A stretch of DNA of 64,000 nucleotides, taken from the NCBI RefSeq assembly GCF_000521485.1, contig NZ_BAVS01000002.1, forward strand, positions 1 to 64,000, given 5' to 3'. Origin of the DNA: Gracilibacillus boraciitolerans JCM 21714. Lineage in GTDB: Bacteria; Bacillota; Bacilli; Bacillales; Amphibacillaceae. The first letter of the stretch is position 1, and each line of letters begins with the position of its first letter. The notes below the pieces were generated by a model, which saw only the letters and a program-made list of their open reading frames with translations, was not told where the DNA came from and ran no database searches. Shown piece by piece: positions 1-9,223 of this stretch. The position numbers and the translations under genes are program-made.

Positions 1-1
1 A

Positions 2-38
2 CCAAGTATTGAAAAAATAATTTTACATGAGCCTTAGA
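2..38 (+). CDS. cas1: Probable C-terminal end of Cas1 (partial)
   Basis: The first bases of the window form an open frame of 11 codons ending in TAG at 36-38, which overlaps the start of cas2 by 12 bases. Its translation is PSIEKIILHEP. Cas1 normally sits directly upstream of Cas2 in type II-A loci and often overlaps it, so position is the main argument. The piece is too short to identify by sequence alone. Confidence 0.4.
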
Positions 39-349
39 TTTGTGCGAGTTATGATTATGTTTGATTTACCAGTAGAAACAAAAATACAGAGGAGAACGTA
101 TTCGAAATTTCGTAAAGACTGATTCGTCATGGATTTTTGATGATGCAGTATTCCATCTATGTAAAATCATGTTTAAATAAAGAACAAGCTGAAGGTACAA
201 TTAATTTAATAAAGAGATTTCTTCCTAGAGATGGACATGTAAGATCTATTATTATTACAGAAAAACAATTTGAAAAGATGAAAGTATTAGTAGGAGAAGA
301 AGATAGGAACTTAAATATTTTAGGTGAAAATAGAACAATTGAATTTTAA
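27..349 (+). CDS. cas2: CRISPR-associated endonuclease Cas2 (frame interrupted)
   Basis: Cas2 is the small partner of Cas1 in the spacer-integration complex. The ATG at 27 opens MSLRFVRVMIMFDLP, the beta1 strand with the metal-binding Asp of Cas2, and the frame reads to about 111. A single missing T near 112-113 (GAC-TGA should read GAC-TTG-ATT) then shifts it. With that T restored the product is 107 residues, a normal length for the family, and continues through MMQYSIYVKSC to the TAA at 347-349. csn2 starts 12 bases later, as in type II-A operons. The lesion resembles the many other homopolymer errors in this window, so I read the gene as probably intact in the organism. Confidence 0.85.
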
Positions 350-361
350 GGTGGTGGTTGT

Positions 362-1375
362 TTGGATTTGCGCTTACTAGTACGAAAGGATATTGAAGAA
401 TACGAGTTAAATATAGGTCAGTATAGCTCTTTGTTTGTTAATTATACAACGAATGAACGATCACTCATTCAGCCAATAATTGATTATTTTCAGCCGAGAA
501 GTAAAGTGAAGAATGAGTTAAACGTATTAAATACTATGGATGATTATGAAGAAATTTCAAGTGCGCGTTTTCATGCGATAGTGTTTACTAATGATTTATT
601 ACTGGAAGAAACGAAACTAGGGTCGAAGTCCTTATTAAAGGGACAAGTAAAGCAGAGTTTTTTGAATAATGTGGAAGCGGATGGCTATATAAATAATATT
701 AATGTATTATTGGAGGATTTAGTTGAGCATTCTATTTCTGAATTGCCGATTCGGCCACGATTACTAACGTATGATTCAATTATTAAATTGCTTGAAATTG
801 ATTTAGGATCTAATATGTTAGATGAAACAAATCAATTTATCTATCAAAATAAGTTGCTGTTGCCTATTTTAAATCGATATTTAATGACAAACTTAAAGCA
901 GCCAGGAATTGTTTTCTTCTTTTATCCTGAGACATATTTGAGTCCTTTAGAACAAAAGGAAATGTATAAATTATTACAAATATTTAGCGATACTATCCCT
1001 ATTTTTGTGATTACGAAATCAAAGCAATTTCTATGTAAAGACTTAGAAGGAATGAATTATTTTATTGAAAACAAACAAACTTTCAGTAATCAATTTATAG
1101 AAGACATGGAATGGAATAGTCCCGTTATATATGAGTTTGAGGATTTGAAAGATAGTGTTTTATCAATACTTCAACGATATGCAGATGTATTTGAACTAAA
1201 TCCTACAGTTTCTAATAATACAGATGCAGATGTAATATTATTTAAGTCGATTGATCTCTATGTGTTTACTTCTTTAATGTATAAAATGAAATATAAATTT
1301 GTGCTAAATGTGGATGAAACAATTATGGACAATCCTGTTTACGAGTATATTGTAGATCTTTATGAAAAAATTTGA
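362..1375 (+). CDS. csn2: Type II-A Csn2, long variant
   Basis: This 337-residue protein occupies the csn2 position, between cas2 and the repeat array. Csn2 proteins form rings that bind DNA ends during spacer acquisition and define subtype II-A. The length fits the large Csn2 class (about 350 residues, as in the Streptococcus thermophilus CRISPR1 locus) rather than the roughly 220-residue short class. I identify it by position, length and general character, not by a catalytic motif. The start is TTG at 362, preceded by the GGTGGT at 351-356. Its stop is only 16 bases before the first repeat, so the array leader must lie largely inside the end of this gene. Confidence 0.75.
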   Translation: MDLRLLVRKDIEEYELNIGQYSSLFVNYTTNERSLIQPIIDYFQPRSKVKNELNVLNTMDDYEEISSARFHAIVFTNDLLLEETKLGSKSLLKGQVKQSFLNNVEADGYINNINVLLEDLVEHSISELPIRPRLLTYDSIIKLLEIDLGSNMLDETNQFIYQNKLLLPILNRYLMTNLKQPGIVFFFYPETYLSPLEQKEMYKLLQIFSDTIPIFVITKSKQFLCKDLEGMNYFIENKQTFSNQFIEDMEWNSPVIYEFEDLKDSVLSILQRYADVFELNPTVSNNTDADVILFKSIDLYVFTSLMYKMKYKFVLNVDETIMDNPVYEYIVDLYEKI

Positions 1376-1391
1376 TATATTTTCATTAGAG

Positions 1392-2154
1392 GTTTTAGTA
1401 CTCTGCGTTTTTTGGTAGTAATGAGACCCAATCGAAAATTTTTTTAACCAAAGATTATGTTTTAGTACTCTGCGTTTTTTGGTAGTAATGAGACCTGGCT
1501 TTAATGTTCATCGTAAAACCCCCCTGTTTTAGTACTCTGCGTTTTTTGGTAGTAATGAGACAATGGGCAGATGCTTATCGTAAGTTATCAAGTTTTAGTA
1601 CTCTGCGTTTTTTGGTAGTAATGAGACAATCGATAACTGGTAGGATCATCCACTCGAGTTTTAGTACTCTGCGTTTTTTGGTAGTAATGAGACGGCGAAG
1701 GCTTAAAAGTGAAGAACCGAGTGGTTTTAGTACTCTGCGTTTTTTGGTAGTAATGAGACTAAGACTTGCGCTACCATCCACTCTTCTCTGTTTTAGTACT
1801 CTGCGTTTTTTGGTAGTAATGAGACACTTCATGCGTTTAGATTTGAATCAGCGCAGTTTTAGTACTCTGCGTTTTTTGGTAGTAATGAGACAAACCACTT
1901 TTACTTATAAATGGTCTCATAGTTTTAGTACTCTGCGTTTTTTGGTAGTAATGAGACATGCAAGATGTTAAAAAGGTTGTAAAAGATGTTTTAGTACTCT
2001 GCGTTTTTGGTAGTAATGAGACCACTGTTCAGTAAATATAATATACTTTCTAGTTTTAGTACTCTGCGTTTTTTGGTAGTAATGAGACAAGGTCGTGAAT
2101 GGCGAATGAACAAGCGAAGTTTTAGTACTCTGCGTTTTTTGGTAGTAATGAATC
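1392..2154 (+). CRISPR. Type II-A CRISPR array, 12 repeats and 11 spacers
   Basis: The 36-base repeat begins GTTTTAGTACTCTGCG and ends GGTAGTAATGAGAC. Repeats start at 1392, 1459, 1526, 1592, 1658, 1724, 1790, 1856, 1922, 1988, 2053 and 2119. Nine spacers are exactly 30 bases. Spacers 1 and 2 are 31 bases and contain a T7 and a C6 run respectively. The repeat at 1988 has one T fewer in its T6 run. The last repeat is degenerate at its 3' end (GAATC instead of GAGAC), which places the leader on the left, next to csn2. The repeat start matches type II-A style repeats. cas9 and the tracrRNA are not in the window. Confidence 0.97.
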
Positions 2155-2180
2155 CCTTTTCATAATTTTAAAGAAAACAC

Positions 2181-2209
2181 TTGAAATTTAAAGCCCTTAC
2201 AAATATAAT
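2181..2209 (+). promoter_or_regulatory. Sigma-A promoter of the TRAP operon
   Basis: A -35 box TTGAAA at 2181-2186 and a perfect -10 box TATAAT at 2204-2209 are separated by 17 bases. The predicted start point is near 2216, directly before the operator at 2219 and 60 bases before dctP. Confidence 0.8.
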
Positions 2210-2218
2210 GATAGTATA

Positions 2219-2243
2219 TTAATTTGTTCAATAAACAAATTAA
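2219..2243. promoter_or_regulatory. ROK/XylR-type operator upstream of the TRAP operon
   Basis: A perfect dyad of two 10-base arms, TTAATTTGTT and AACAAATTAA, is separated by 5 bases. It lies just after the predicted start point, where a bound repressor would block transcription. The arms resemble the known Bacillus XylR operator (TTTGTTT...AAACAAA type). The same motif recurs at 7640, 9178 and 23369, and a ROK regulator is encoded at 9224. Confidence 0.8.
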
Positions 2244-2274
2244 TTAAAACAATACTACCTAGGGGGGTAAAAAC

Positions 2275-3360
2275 ATGAATAAAAAGCTATTATTTTTAGT
2301 ATCAATGTTGTTAGGTCTTGTGCTATTGCTAGCAGCTTGTGGTGGTGATTCATCCGAAGAGAGTGCCAGAGACACTAATGAGGATCAGGGAACAGAAGAT
2401 CAAGATGGGGGGGAAAACGAAGGAAGTACTGATGGTGGTGAAGAAACAGAAGAATCTGCCGAAACAGTTACTTTTCGTCTAGCAGACAATCAACCAGAAG
2501 ATTATCCAACAGTTGTAGGTGATAAAGAATTTGCTAGATTAGTAGAAGAAAAAACAGATGGTCGATATAAAATTGAAGTGTATGCTGGAGGTCAATTAGG
2601 AGATGAAGTAAGCGTTATTGAGCAAATTCAATTAGGATCTATTGATTTCGCTCGTGTAAACGCTTCACCTTTAACGCAGTTTAACGATCAAATTGGCGTG
2701 CTATCTTTGCCATACTTATTTGAAAGTGAAGAACAAAAATGGGAAAAGTTAAATGGTGATGTAGGCCGAGAATTACTAGATACTTTTGATGGATCTAATA
2801 TGGTAGGCTTAGCATACTATGATTCAGGTGAACGTGCCTTCTATAATACGCAATACACTGTAACTTCACCTTCAGATTTAGAGGGAATGAAGATTCGTGT
2901 TCAACAATCTGATTTAGCAATTGCAGTAGTAGAAGCTTTAGGAGCATCTGCCACACCAATGGCATATGAAGAAGTATATTCTGGTCTTCAAACAGGCGTA
3001 ATTGATGGAGCAGAGAATAACTTTCCAAGCTACTATACAGTTAATCATTATGAAGTAGCTCCATATTATACCTTACCAGGTTACACTGGTACACCTGAAA
3101 TTGTTATTGGTTCTCAACAAGTTTGGGATCAATTAAGTGATGAAGATAAAGAATTGTTTAGAGAAGCAGCAATGGAATCGGTTGAAGCACAACGTGAAGC
3201 ATGGGCAGAGTTGACTGAAGAAGCTCGCACAGCAGTAGAAGAAGCTGGATCTGAAATTGCAGAAGTTGATGATCTATCTGAGTGGAGAGATGCTGTACAA
3301 CCTGTCTATGATGAATTTGGTGAACAATACGGCGAATGGGTAAATAAGTTATCTGAATAA
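2275..3360 (+). CDS. dctP: TRAP transporter solute-binding lipoprotein, DctP family
   Basis: This is the extracytoplasmic receptor of a TRAP transporter. Residues 1-20 form a lipoprotein signal peptide ending in the lipobox LLAAC, followed by an acidic Ser/Glu/Gly-rich linker to about residue 62. The DctP domain follows (FRLADNQPEDYP, GGQLGDEVSVIEQIQLGSID, then GERAFYN and LEGMKIRVQQSD). The conserved Arg of this last segment is the usual carboxylate clamp of DctP proteins, so an organic or sugar acid ligand is expected. The gene is first in an operon with the two membrane subunits. The shared operator with uxaC and the larA operon makes a hexuronate the likeliest substrate; that is inference. 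An in-frame G7 run at 2407 lies in the linker. Confidence 0.9.
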   Translation: MNKKLLFLVSMLLGLVLLLAACGGDSSEESARDTNEDQGTEDQDGGENEGSTDGGEETEESAETVTFRLADNQPEDYPTVVGDKEFARLVEEKTDGRYKIEVYAGGQLGDEVSVIEQIQLGSIDFARVNASPLTQFNDQIGVLSLPYLFESEEQKWEKLNGDVGRELLDTFDGSNMVGLAYYDSGERAFYNTQYTVTSPSDLEGMKIRVQQSDLAIAVVEALGASATPMAYEEVYSGLQTGVIDGAENNFPSYYTVNHYEVAPYYTLPGYTGTPEIVIGSQQVWDQLSDEDKELFREAAMESVEAQREAWAELTEEARTAVEEAGSEIAEVDDLSEWRDAVQPVYDEFGEQYGEWVNKLSE

Positions 3361-3365
3361 AAAAA

Positions 3366-3400
3366 GTATAAGAAAGAGGGTTTCCCTCTTTCTCGATACT
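3366..3400 (+). promoter_or_regulatory. Intercistronic stem-loop between dctP and dctQ
   Basis: AGAAAGAGGG and CCCTCTTTCT form a strong hairpin with a three-base loop, extended by AGTAT and ATACT. It has no trailing T run, so it is more likely an mRNA-stabilising or partial attenuation element that keeps the binding protein in excess of the membrane subunits. Confidence 0.6.
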
Positions 3401-3418
3401 ATAGGGGGGGGATTTATA

Positions 3419-3925
3419 GTGCAAGTATTAAAGAAAGTTAAATCTTTCATTGATAAAGCCTTTTTGTTTACAGTACTTACGATGTTAGCGGTAATGGTAG
3501 TTGTAATAGTAGTACAAGTATTTTCGCGTCAATTATTTAGTTATACTCCATCATGGTCAGAAGAACTTTCTAGAGTATTATTAGTTTGGATTAGTTTTCT
3601 AGGTGTTGCATATGGTGTAAAGGAAAAACTGCATATCGCTTTAGGTCTTGTTGTAAATAAGTTTCCTAAGTCTGTACAGCATGTTTTTGATATTTTTTCT
3701 AAACTGTTATTAGTTGGTTTTGGTATTATGATGGTCTATTACGGATATCAATTTACTGTACTTATGGGTGGATCTACTATGCCTGGAACTGGACTGAAAT
3801 CTAGCTGTTTATATGCTTGTATACCAATTGGGGGAGTTTTTCTGATATTGTATGGAGTTGAACTACTTTTCCAAAAGGGACTTTACCAAGATTATATTAA
3901 TGAAGTTAGTGAGGGTGAGAATTAA
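3419..3925 (+). CDS. dctQ: TRAP transporter small membrane subunit, DctQ family
   Basis: The 168-residue product has four hydrophobic segments, at about residues 15-37, 48-66, 90-112 and 128-150. The segment SWSEELSRVLLVWISFLGVAYGVKE contains the E-E-x-x-R signature of DctQ proteins. DctQ couples the large DctM subunit in the membrane. The start is GTG at 3419, preceded by a G8 run at 3414-3421 region that serves as, or overlaps, the ribosome binding site. It ends 2 bases before dctM. Family assignment is secure; substrate specificity cannot be read from this subunit. Confidence 0.88.
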   Translation: MQVLKKVKSFIDKAFLFTVLTMLAVMVVVIVVQVFSRQLFSYTPSWSEELSRVLLVWISFLGVAYGVKEKLHIALGLVVNKFPKSVQHVFDIFSKLLLVGFGIMMVYYGYQFTVLMGGSTMPGTGLKSSCLYACIPIGGVFLILYGVELLFQKGLYQDYINEVSEGEN

Positions 3926-3927
3926 TT

Positions 3928-5207
3928 ATGGAAATAGCAATCCTATTAGGAAGTTTTGCACTTCTTTTATTATTAAGAGTACCGATAGCATTAACATTAA
4001 TACTATCATCATTAATTACTGGGGTTTATATGGAAATTGATCCCTCGGCTATTTTTCAACGGATGGTTAGTGGGGTAAACTCATTTTCACTATTAGCAAT
4101 TCCCTTTTTTATCCTAGCAGGTGAAATAATGAATGAAGGAGGAATCTCACGACGTCTTATTAACTTTGCGAACGTTCTCATTGGAAAAATACGCGGAGGT
4201 CTAGCTATGGTTAATGTCTTAGCTAGTACATTTTTTGGTGGTATTTCTGGTTCTGCTTTAGCAGATACCTCTTCATTAGGTTCGGTGTTAATTCCAATGA
4301 TGAAAAAAATAAATATGATTCCGATTATGCTGTAGCTGTAACAATTTCAAGTGCAGCACAAGGTGTTTTAATTCCACCGAGTCATAACATGATCATTTAT
4401 TCTACAGCTGCTGGTGGTGTATCAGTTGGTGCGTTATTTATGGGTGGACTAGGTCCTGGGTTATTACTCGGGTTATCTTTAATGATATTGACTTATGTGA
4501 TTGCTGTTAGACGAAATTATCCTAAAGGCGAAGTAATTCAAAGAAAAGAAGTTCCACGCATTATGTGGGAAGGCCTCTTGGGACTATTTACTGTAGTAAT
4601 TATCATGGGTGGTATTTTGAGCGGTTTCTTTACAGCGACTGAATCTGCGGCAATAGGAGCACTTTATGCTTTTATTATTACATTTTTTGTTTATCGAGAA
4701 ATACCCTTTTTACATATGAAAGTTATTTTGCATAAAACGTTTAAAACATTAGCAATGGTAATGTTCTTAATTGCTACTTCATCTTCATTTGGTTGGTTGC
4801 TTGCATTATTGAAAGTTCCTGCAATCGTTTCAGAAACACTAATCGGTATTTCACCAAATGATTATGTAACAATTTTGCTAATCATCATAATTTTATTAGG
4901 ATTAGGTATGATAATGGATATGGCACCATTAATCTTAATCGCGACGCCAATATTATTACCTGTAGCAATAACTGTAGGATTTGATCCTGTTCACTTTGGT
5001 GTGATGCTCATTCTTTGCCTATCAATTGGTTTAGTTACACCACCAGTTGGATCAGTACTCTTTGTTGGATCCGCAATCGGAAAAATATCCATAGAAAAGG
5101 CATCAAAAGGTATGTTACCCTTCTATGCTGCAATGATCATCGTATTATTATTAGTTGCATATATCCCAAAAATTTCACTATTTTTACCGTCATTGTTTGG
5201 GTATTAA
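3928..5207 (+). CDS. dctM: TRAP transporter large permease subunit, DctM family (frame interrupted)
   Basis: DctM forms the ion-coupled translocation channel. The N-terminal part reads MEIAILLGSFALLLLLRVPIALTL and includes GGISGSALADTSSLGSVLIPMM, a hallmark of the family. The frame breaks near 4300-4306, where an A7 run should be A8. Restoring one A gives MMKKNKYDSDYAVAVTISSAAQGVLIPPSHNM, exactly the expected continuation, and a total of 426 residues, the usual length. The C-terminal half contains a further set of membrane segments and the LVTPPVG motif. The gene follows dctQ after 2 bases. The break is most likely a sequence error. Confidence 0.88.
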
Positions 5208-5248
5208 TGCTAGTTTATAGTACCGAATTTATAATATACCAACACAGA

Positions 5249-5285
5249 AGATCCATGATCTGAGCATTCTTTTCATGGATCTTTC
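5249..5285 (+). terminator. Probable terminator after the TRAP operon
   Basis: AGATCCATGA and TCATGGATCT form a 10-base stem followed by a short T stretch. It lies 42 bases after dctM. The T run is short, so efficiency is uncertain. A second weaker stem (AACTCA/TGAGTT, about 5332-5361) precedes the end of the convergent peptidase gene. Confidence 0.55.
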
Positions 5286-5374
5286 GGTTTGATAACTTAT
5301 ATTTTTCAGTTTATTTAATCAATTCCTAAATAACTCATACCTACTTTACGGTTGTGAGTTATTTTACCCTTATT

Positions 5375-6573
5375 TCATAAATATAAAGTAGCCAACATAA
5401 TCCCCCCCAACGTTTCCTGATAGATTTCCTCAAATTGATTAATAGGAAGGGGGGGATTGGTTCCAAGGCCTAATTCAACCGTATTTCCTGGTTTTTGAAA
5501 TTCTTGTATGAACCAGTCTTTGTAACCGGCAAAGCTATCCACATATTGAATCGGTTGATAGCCGCTTACTCGTTCAAACTCTTCAACAATTGTTTGGGAT
5601 ACAGGAGGTTCTAACCCTTGGAATCCCCAATATATAACCTCACCTTGTGTATGAAAAGCATTCATAATTTCAAATGGCTTTTGTTGCGCTAACTCTGCCA
5701 TCGCAATTGCCTCAGGTTCAGTTAATGGCTGATAACCCGGGAAATCGCGTGGTTGAGGTGTAGTTGGTTTTTTTTTCGCTTCTTCTTCCCATAATGCCGG
5801 ATATTGATTGTTGAGATCCACCCCATTAATATTCGCTTTCCATCCCGAGAAATCATTACTTCCGTTGTTTAATGTTAAGACATAATCCTCTAAATTTCCG
5901 GCAGCGTTTACGCCATTTAATACGAGATTAACTCCATCAGGGTTTACCATTGGAACAAGAGACAACGTATTATTTTCAAATAACGGTAAAGTATTTAAAC
6001 CGCGAATCGATGTATTATTTGTTAAAGCTAAGGCATATTCATTGATAAATCGCATAATAACAGGAGTAGTGATCCACTCATTAGCGTGAAAAGATCCGTT
6101 AATATGTTTCTGACGGTTTCCAACGCCCATTTGCAATTCGATCAGATCCTTATCTAAAACAGATTTACCAATCACTTGTTGCTGAATAAATGGATAGATA
6201 GTAACTAAATGTTGGATATCTCCAGTCATCTTCTCAAAAGTATAATTATTTTCATCTGAGATAACAAAATTTGTTATCTTTTGAGGAAGTATAAGATTTT
6301 GACCTATTTGAAGTTGGGTTGCTGTAACAGTGGGATTCAGTAATAGTAGAGCGTCAACTGGTAATGATAGACTTTGAGCAATCTGCCAGAATGTATCATT
6401 TGCTTTAATGGTATAGGTTTGCGGAAGATATCCAGGTATTTGAATTTCTTGCCCAATTGTCAATAAATTAGGATTTAACTGCGAATTAGATGCTACTATT
6501 AAGGGAAGAGGTAGTTGGAATAATTGACTGTAATACACATGGAATCGCCTTGTCTGACTTTAACCTTCATCAT
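5375..6573 (-). CDS. LysM / M14-type gamma-D-glutamyl-diamino-acid peptidase (frame interrupted)
   Basis: The protein has two N-terminal LysM-like repeats (around residues 1-45 and 50-95, the second with YTIKANDTFWQIAQSLSLP) and a zinc carboxypeptidase domain of the M14/EndoI type. Zinc ligands are visible in FHANEW (His and Glu) and AFHTQGE (His). VELGLGTNP carries the expected catalytic Glu. Such enzymes cleave peptidoglycan stem peptides. The true start is ATG 6571-6573, after a GGAGG site. A missing G near 6536 (ATG-TGT should be ATG-TGG-TAT) breaks the frame; restored, the protein is 399 residues. Two G/C7 runs insert an extra Pro (TNPPLP) and Gly (TLGGIML). Confidence 0.85.
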
Positions 6574-6694
6574 TTTTTCCTCCGATCATAGGTAGGCACT
6601 ATTTCATCATATGAAGCAAAAAAAGAATTGATGAATAAAAAATTAAGTGAGACTATGATCAGTGGTTGGTCTTACAGAAGAATAGCACCGCGAT

Positions 6695-6731
6695 AAAAAA
6701 TACACCTAAGTAAAAAACTAAGTGTATTTTT
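6695..6731. terminator. Bidirectional terminator downstream of tetR
   Basis: AAAATACACCTAAGT and ACTAAGTGTATTTTT pair into a stem with A-rich and T-rich flanks on both strands. It lies 16 bases beyond the stop of the minus-strand tetR gene. Confidence 0.75.
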
Positions 6732-6746
6732 CAAAATTATAATGAA

Positions 6747-7348
6747 CTAGCGTATGACGCCTTTTTTTAATAGATCTAATTGACTTTGATAATTTTTAAT
6801 AGAGATTTCAATAGGAAAGTCCTTTGAGAATTTTTCTGTGATATTATAAAAAGTTATAGCGGAAATCATTTTCATTAGTTGAAATATTTCTTCTTCTGTT
6901 TGAATCTTAAGCAGCGAAAGGTTTAAGTGATTATAAATATTCTTAAAATGATCGAGCTCTTCTTCACTGGCAAATATACCTGAAACAGATTTCTCAATTT
7001 TAGCATTCATATTTAATAAGGCATTTTTGAAAAAAGTAAAATGTTCCTGCTCTTCAACAATTAACTGATAGAAGGCAATAGATGCATCAAATAGACTGCC
7101 GTTATGTTTTTGTAAAATCCAGATGAATTGTTCCATTGCAAAACTTATCTGCTTGTCAAATAAGTAAAAGTAGGCGTCTTCTTTATCAGAAAAATACTGA
7201 TAAAACTTCCTCTTGGAATTTGAGCATAAGAGATGATGTTAGCAATAGAGGCATCTACTAAAGAAACCTGTGAGAATTCTTTATGTAGGGCGGCAATTAG
7301 TTTAGTTTTTTTATCGTCAGGTAAATTATAAAAGGTTTCTTTGGGCAA
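6747..7348 (-). CDS. TetR-family transcriptional regulator (frame interrupted)
   Basis: The N-terminal helix-turn-helix reads FSQVSLVDASIANIISYAQIPRGSF, ending in the recognition-helix Gly-Ser-Phe typical of TetR proteins. The frame then breaks near 7205, where a T4 run should be T5. With one T added it continues as YQYFSDKEDAYFYLFDKQ, the standard TetR sequence after the HTH, and the two parts join into a 200-residue protein. The C-terminal ligand-binding domain cannot be assigned to a ligand. The gene diverges from uxaC across a 334-base intergenic region. That region holds a dyad at 7438-7454 and an imperfect TGACATTACGTCA palindrome near 7408, either of which could be its operator. Confidence 0.82.
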
Positions 7349-7437
7349 TGATTTTATAGCTCCTTTAATGTTAGTTTGTGAATATATGCGAACCCTCTCA
7401 ATAAAATGACATTACGTCAGCAGCTATTATTATTGTA

Positions 7438-7454
7438 AATAACACGATGTTATT
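7438..7454. promoter_or_regulatory. Dyad AATAACA-N3-TGTTATT in the tetR-uxaC intergenic region
   Basis: The 7-base arms are perfect inverted repeats. They match the arms of the 18-base palindrome at 22412-22429 upstream of the AEC transporter, although the spacing differs by one base. The rest of the 7349-7614 stretch is AT-rich with no gene that I can see. Confidence 0.45.
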
Positions 7455-7614
7455 TTCGCAATTGTTTTGACTTAGAAAATATTAAGCAATAAAGGGAAAA
7501 TTTAGGTGTAAAATAAATATTTTTAAAGTCTTATTATTTGAAGGATGTCTATTATATCGGTTAGAAAAACGGTATATTAAATACCTAGAATAAATTTAGT
7601 TTTAAAAACTTAGC

Positions 7615-7663
7615 TTGTAAAATTAATTGAATAGTATTATAATTTGTTTACCAAACAAACTAA
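7615..7663 (+). promoter_or_regulatory. uxaC promoter with overlapping ROK operator
   Basis: The -35 box TTGTAA (7615-7620) and -10 box TATAAT (7638-7643) are 17 bases apart. The operator TAATTTGTTT-ACC-AAACAAACTAA (7640-7663) overlaps the -10 box. It has the same arms as the sites at 2219, 9178 and 23369 and is close to the XylR operator. Confidence 0.78.
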
Positions 7664-7682
7664 GGAAGAGAGGAGTAAAATA

Positions 7683-9082
7683 ATGAAGACGTTTATTACA
7701 GAAGATTTTCTATTGTATAATGAAACTGCAAAACGATTGTATCATGAAACAGCAAAAGGATTACCGATTATTGATTACCATAATCACTTACAGCAAAATG
7801 AAATTTATGAAGATAAAAATTATCATAATATCTATAATATTTGGTTATCTGGTGATCATTATAAATGGAGGGCAATGCGAGCAAATGGTATCGAGGAAAA
7901 TTTAATTACCGGTAATGGAAGTGACTTAGAGAAATTTAAGGCATGGGCAAAAACGGTACCAAACACTTTTGGAAATCCTTTATACCATTGGACCCACTTG
8001 GAATTATTGCGATACTTTGAAATTGATGATTTACTCGATGAACAATCTGCCGAATCAATATGGACATATGCAAACGAAAAGTTACAGTCACCAGAATTAT
8101 CCGTTCGATCTATTTTAGCAAAGGACAAGGTTGAATTAGTCGGGACAACAGATGACCCTACAGATGATCTAAACTATCATATCAAACTAAAAGAAGAGGC
8201 TATCCGACAAAAGTGTCGCCATCCTTTCGCCCTGATAATGGTTTAGCTATTGAAAAAGAGGGTTTTATTAAGTGGGTTGAGAAATTAGCTTGTATAAGCA
8301 ACGTGACCATTGGAAATTACAATGACTTCTTATTAGCGCTTGAAAAACGAGTCAACTTTTTTGATGAAATAGGTTGCCGCAGTTCGGACCATGGGATCAA
8401 TGTAATGTTCTATGAAGCAGCGACAAAACAAGAGATAGCGACTATCTTTGATAAGCGTTTGGCGAAGCAATCCTTAACAAGCAAGGAAGTAAATCAATTT
8501 AAAACACATACGTTGATTCAACTCGGTGAATGGTATGCCGAAAAAGGCTGGGCGATGCAATTACATATCGGGCCTCAGCGAAATAATAACACAAAAATGT
8601 TTGATCAAATTGGAGCGGATGCAGGCTTTGATTCGTTAGGGGGGGATAAATTAGTAGCAGAACCATTAAATAAGTTCCTGGATGCACTAGAGCAACAAAA
8701 CAAGTTGCCCAAGACGATTCTTTACACATTAAATGCTCGCGATAACGAAGTATTAGCTGCAACTGCAGGTAACTTCCAAAACGCCGAAATCCCTGGAAAG
8801 GTGCAGTTTGGAACAGCCTGGTGGTTTAATGATCATATCGATGGAATGGAATACCAAATGAAAACACTAGCTAACTTTGGACTGATTCGCCACTTTATTG
8901 GAATGCTAACGGATTCCAGAAGCTTTTTATCCTTTTCTCGTCATGAATACTTCCGACGGATTTTATGTAATGTGATCGGTACATGGGTAGAAGAAGGAAA
9001 AGTACCAAATGACATCAACCTTTTAAAACAATATGTAGCAGATATCTGTTATAATAATGCGAAAAAATATTTTAATTTATAA
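7683..9082 (+). CDS. uxaC: Uronate isomerase UxaC (frame interrupted)
   Basis: UxaC is a cytoplasmic amidohydrolase-fold enzyme that converts D-glucuronate to D-fructuronate (and D-galacturonate to D-tagaturonate). Family motifs are clear: LPIIDYHNHL near the N-terminus (metal-binding H-x-H), LVGTTDDPTDDL, MLTDSRSFLS and RHEYFRR. The frame breaks at about 8211-8214, where an A4 run should be A5. With one A added the text reads AIRQKVSPSFRPDNGL and the protein is 466 residues, the usual length. A G7 run at 8639 inserts a Gly into the conserved FDSLGDK. The start ATG 7683 follows a GGAG site. The gene stands alone under its own ROK-controlled promoter. Confidence 0.92.
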
Positions 9083-9142
9083 CTTGGATTTGGTAACTTA
9101 AAAAGGGTGTTCGACTTCAGTTTCTTTCTAAAGAACTATCCA

Positions 9143-9202
9143 TTGGTGTACGTTATTTGGTATACTATAAATAAATCTTAATTTGTTTCCCGGACAAATA
9201 AA
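9143..9202 (+). promoter_or_regulatory. Promoter and auto-operator of the ROK regulator
   Basis: TTGGTG (9143-9148) and TATAAA (9166-9171), 17 bases apart, form a plausible sigma-A promoter. The dyad TTAATTTGTTT-N4-GGACAAATAAA (9178-9202) follows at the start point. The right arm is slightly degenerate compared with the other three sites, which is common for autoregulation. Confidence 0.7.
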
Positions 9203-9223
9203 TGTAATTAGGGGGGAATTCGT

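Noticed and set aside
1504-1971. An open reading frame across the CRISPR array with a repeated FSTLRFLVVMR peptide, and similar frames on the minus strand
   Set aside because: The 36-base repeats and 30-base spacers sum to 66, a multiple of three, so the frame stays open by arithmetic. There is no ribosome site, and the repeat-spacer structure explains it.
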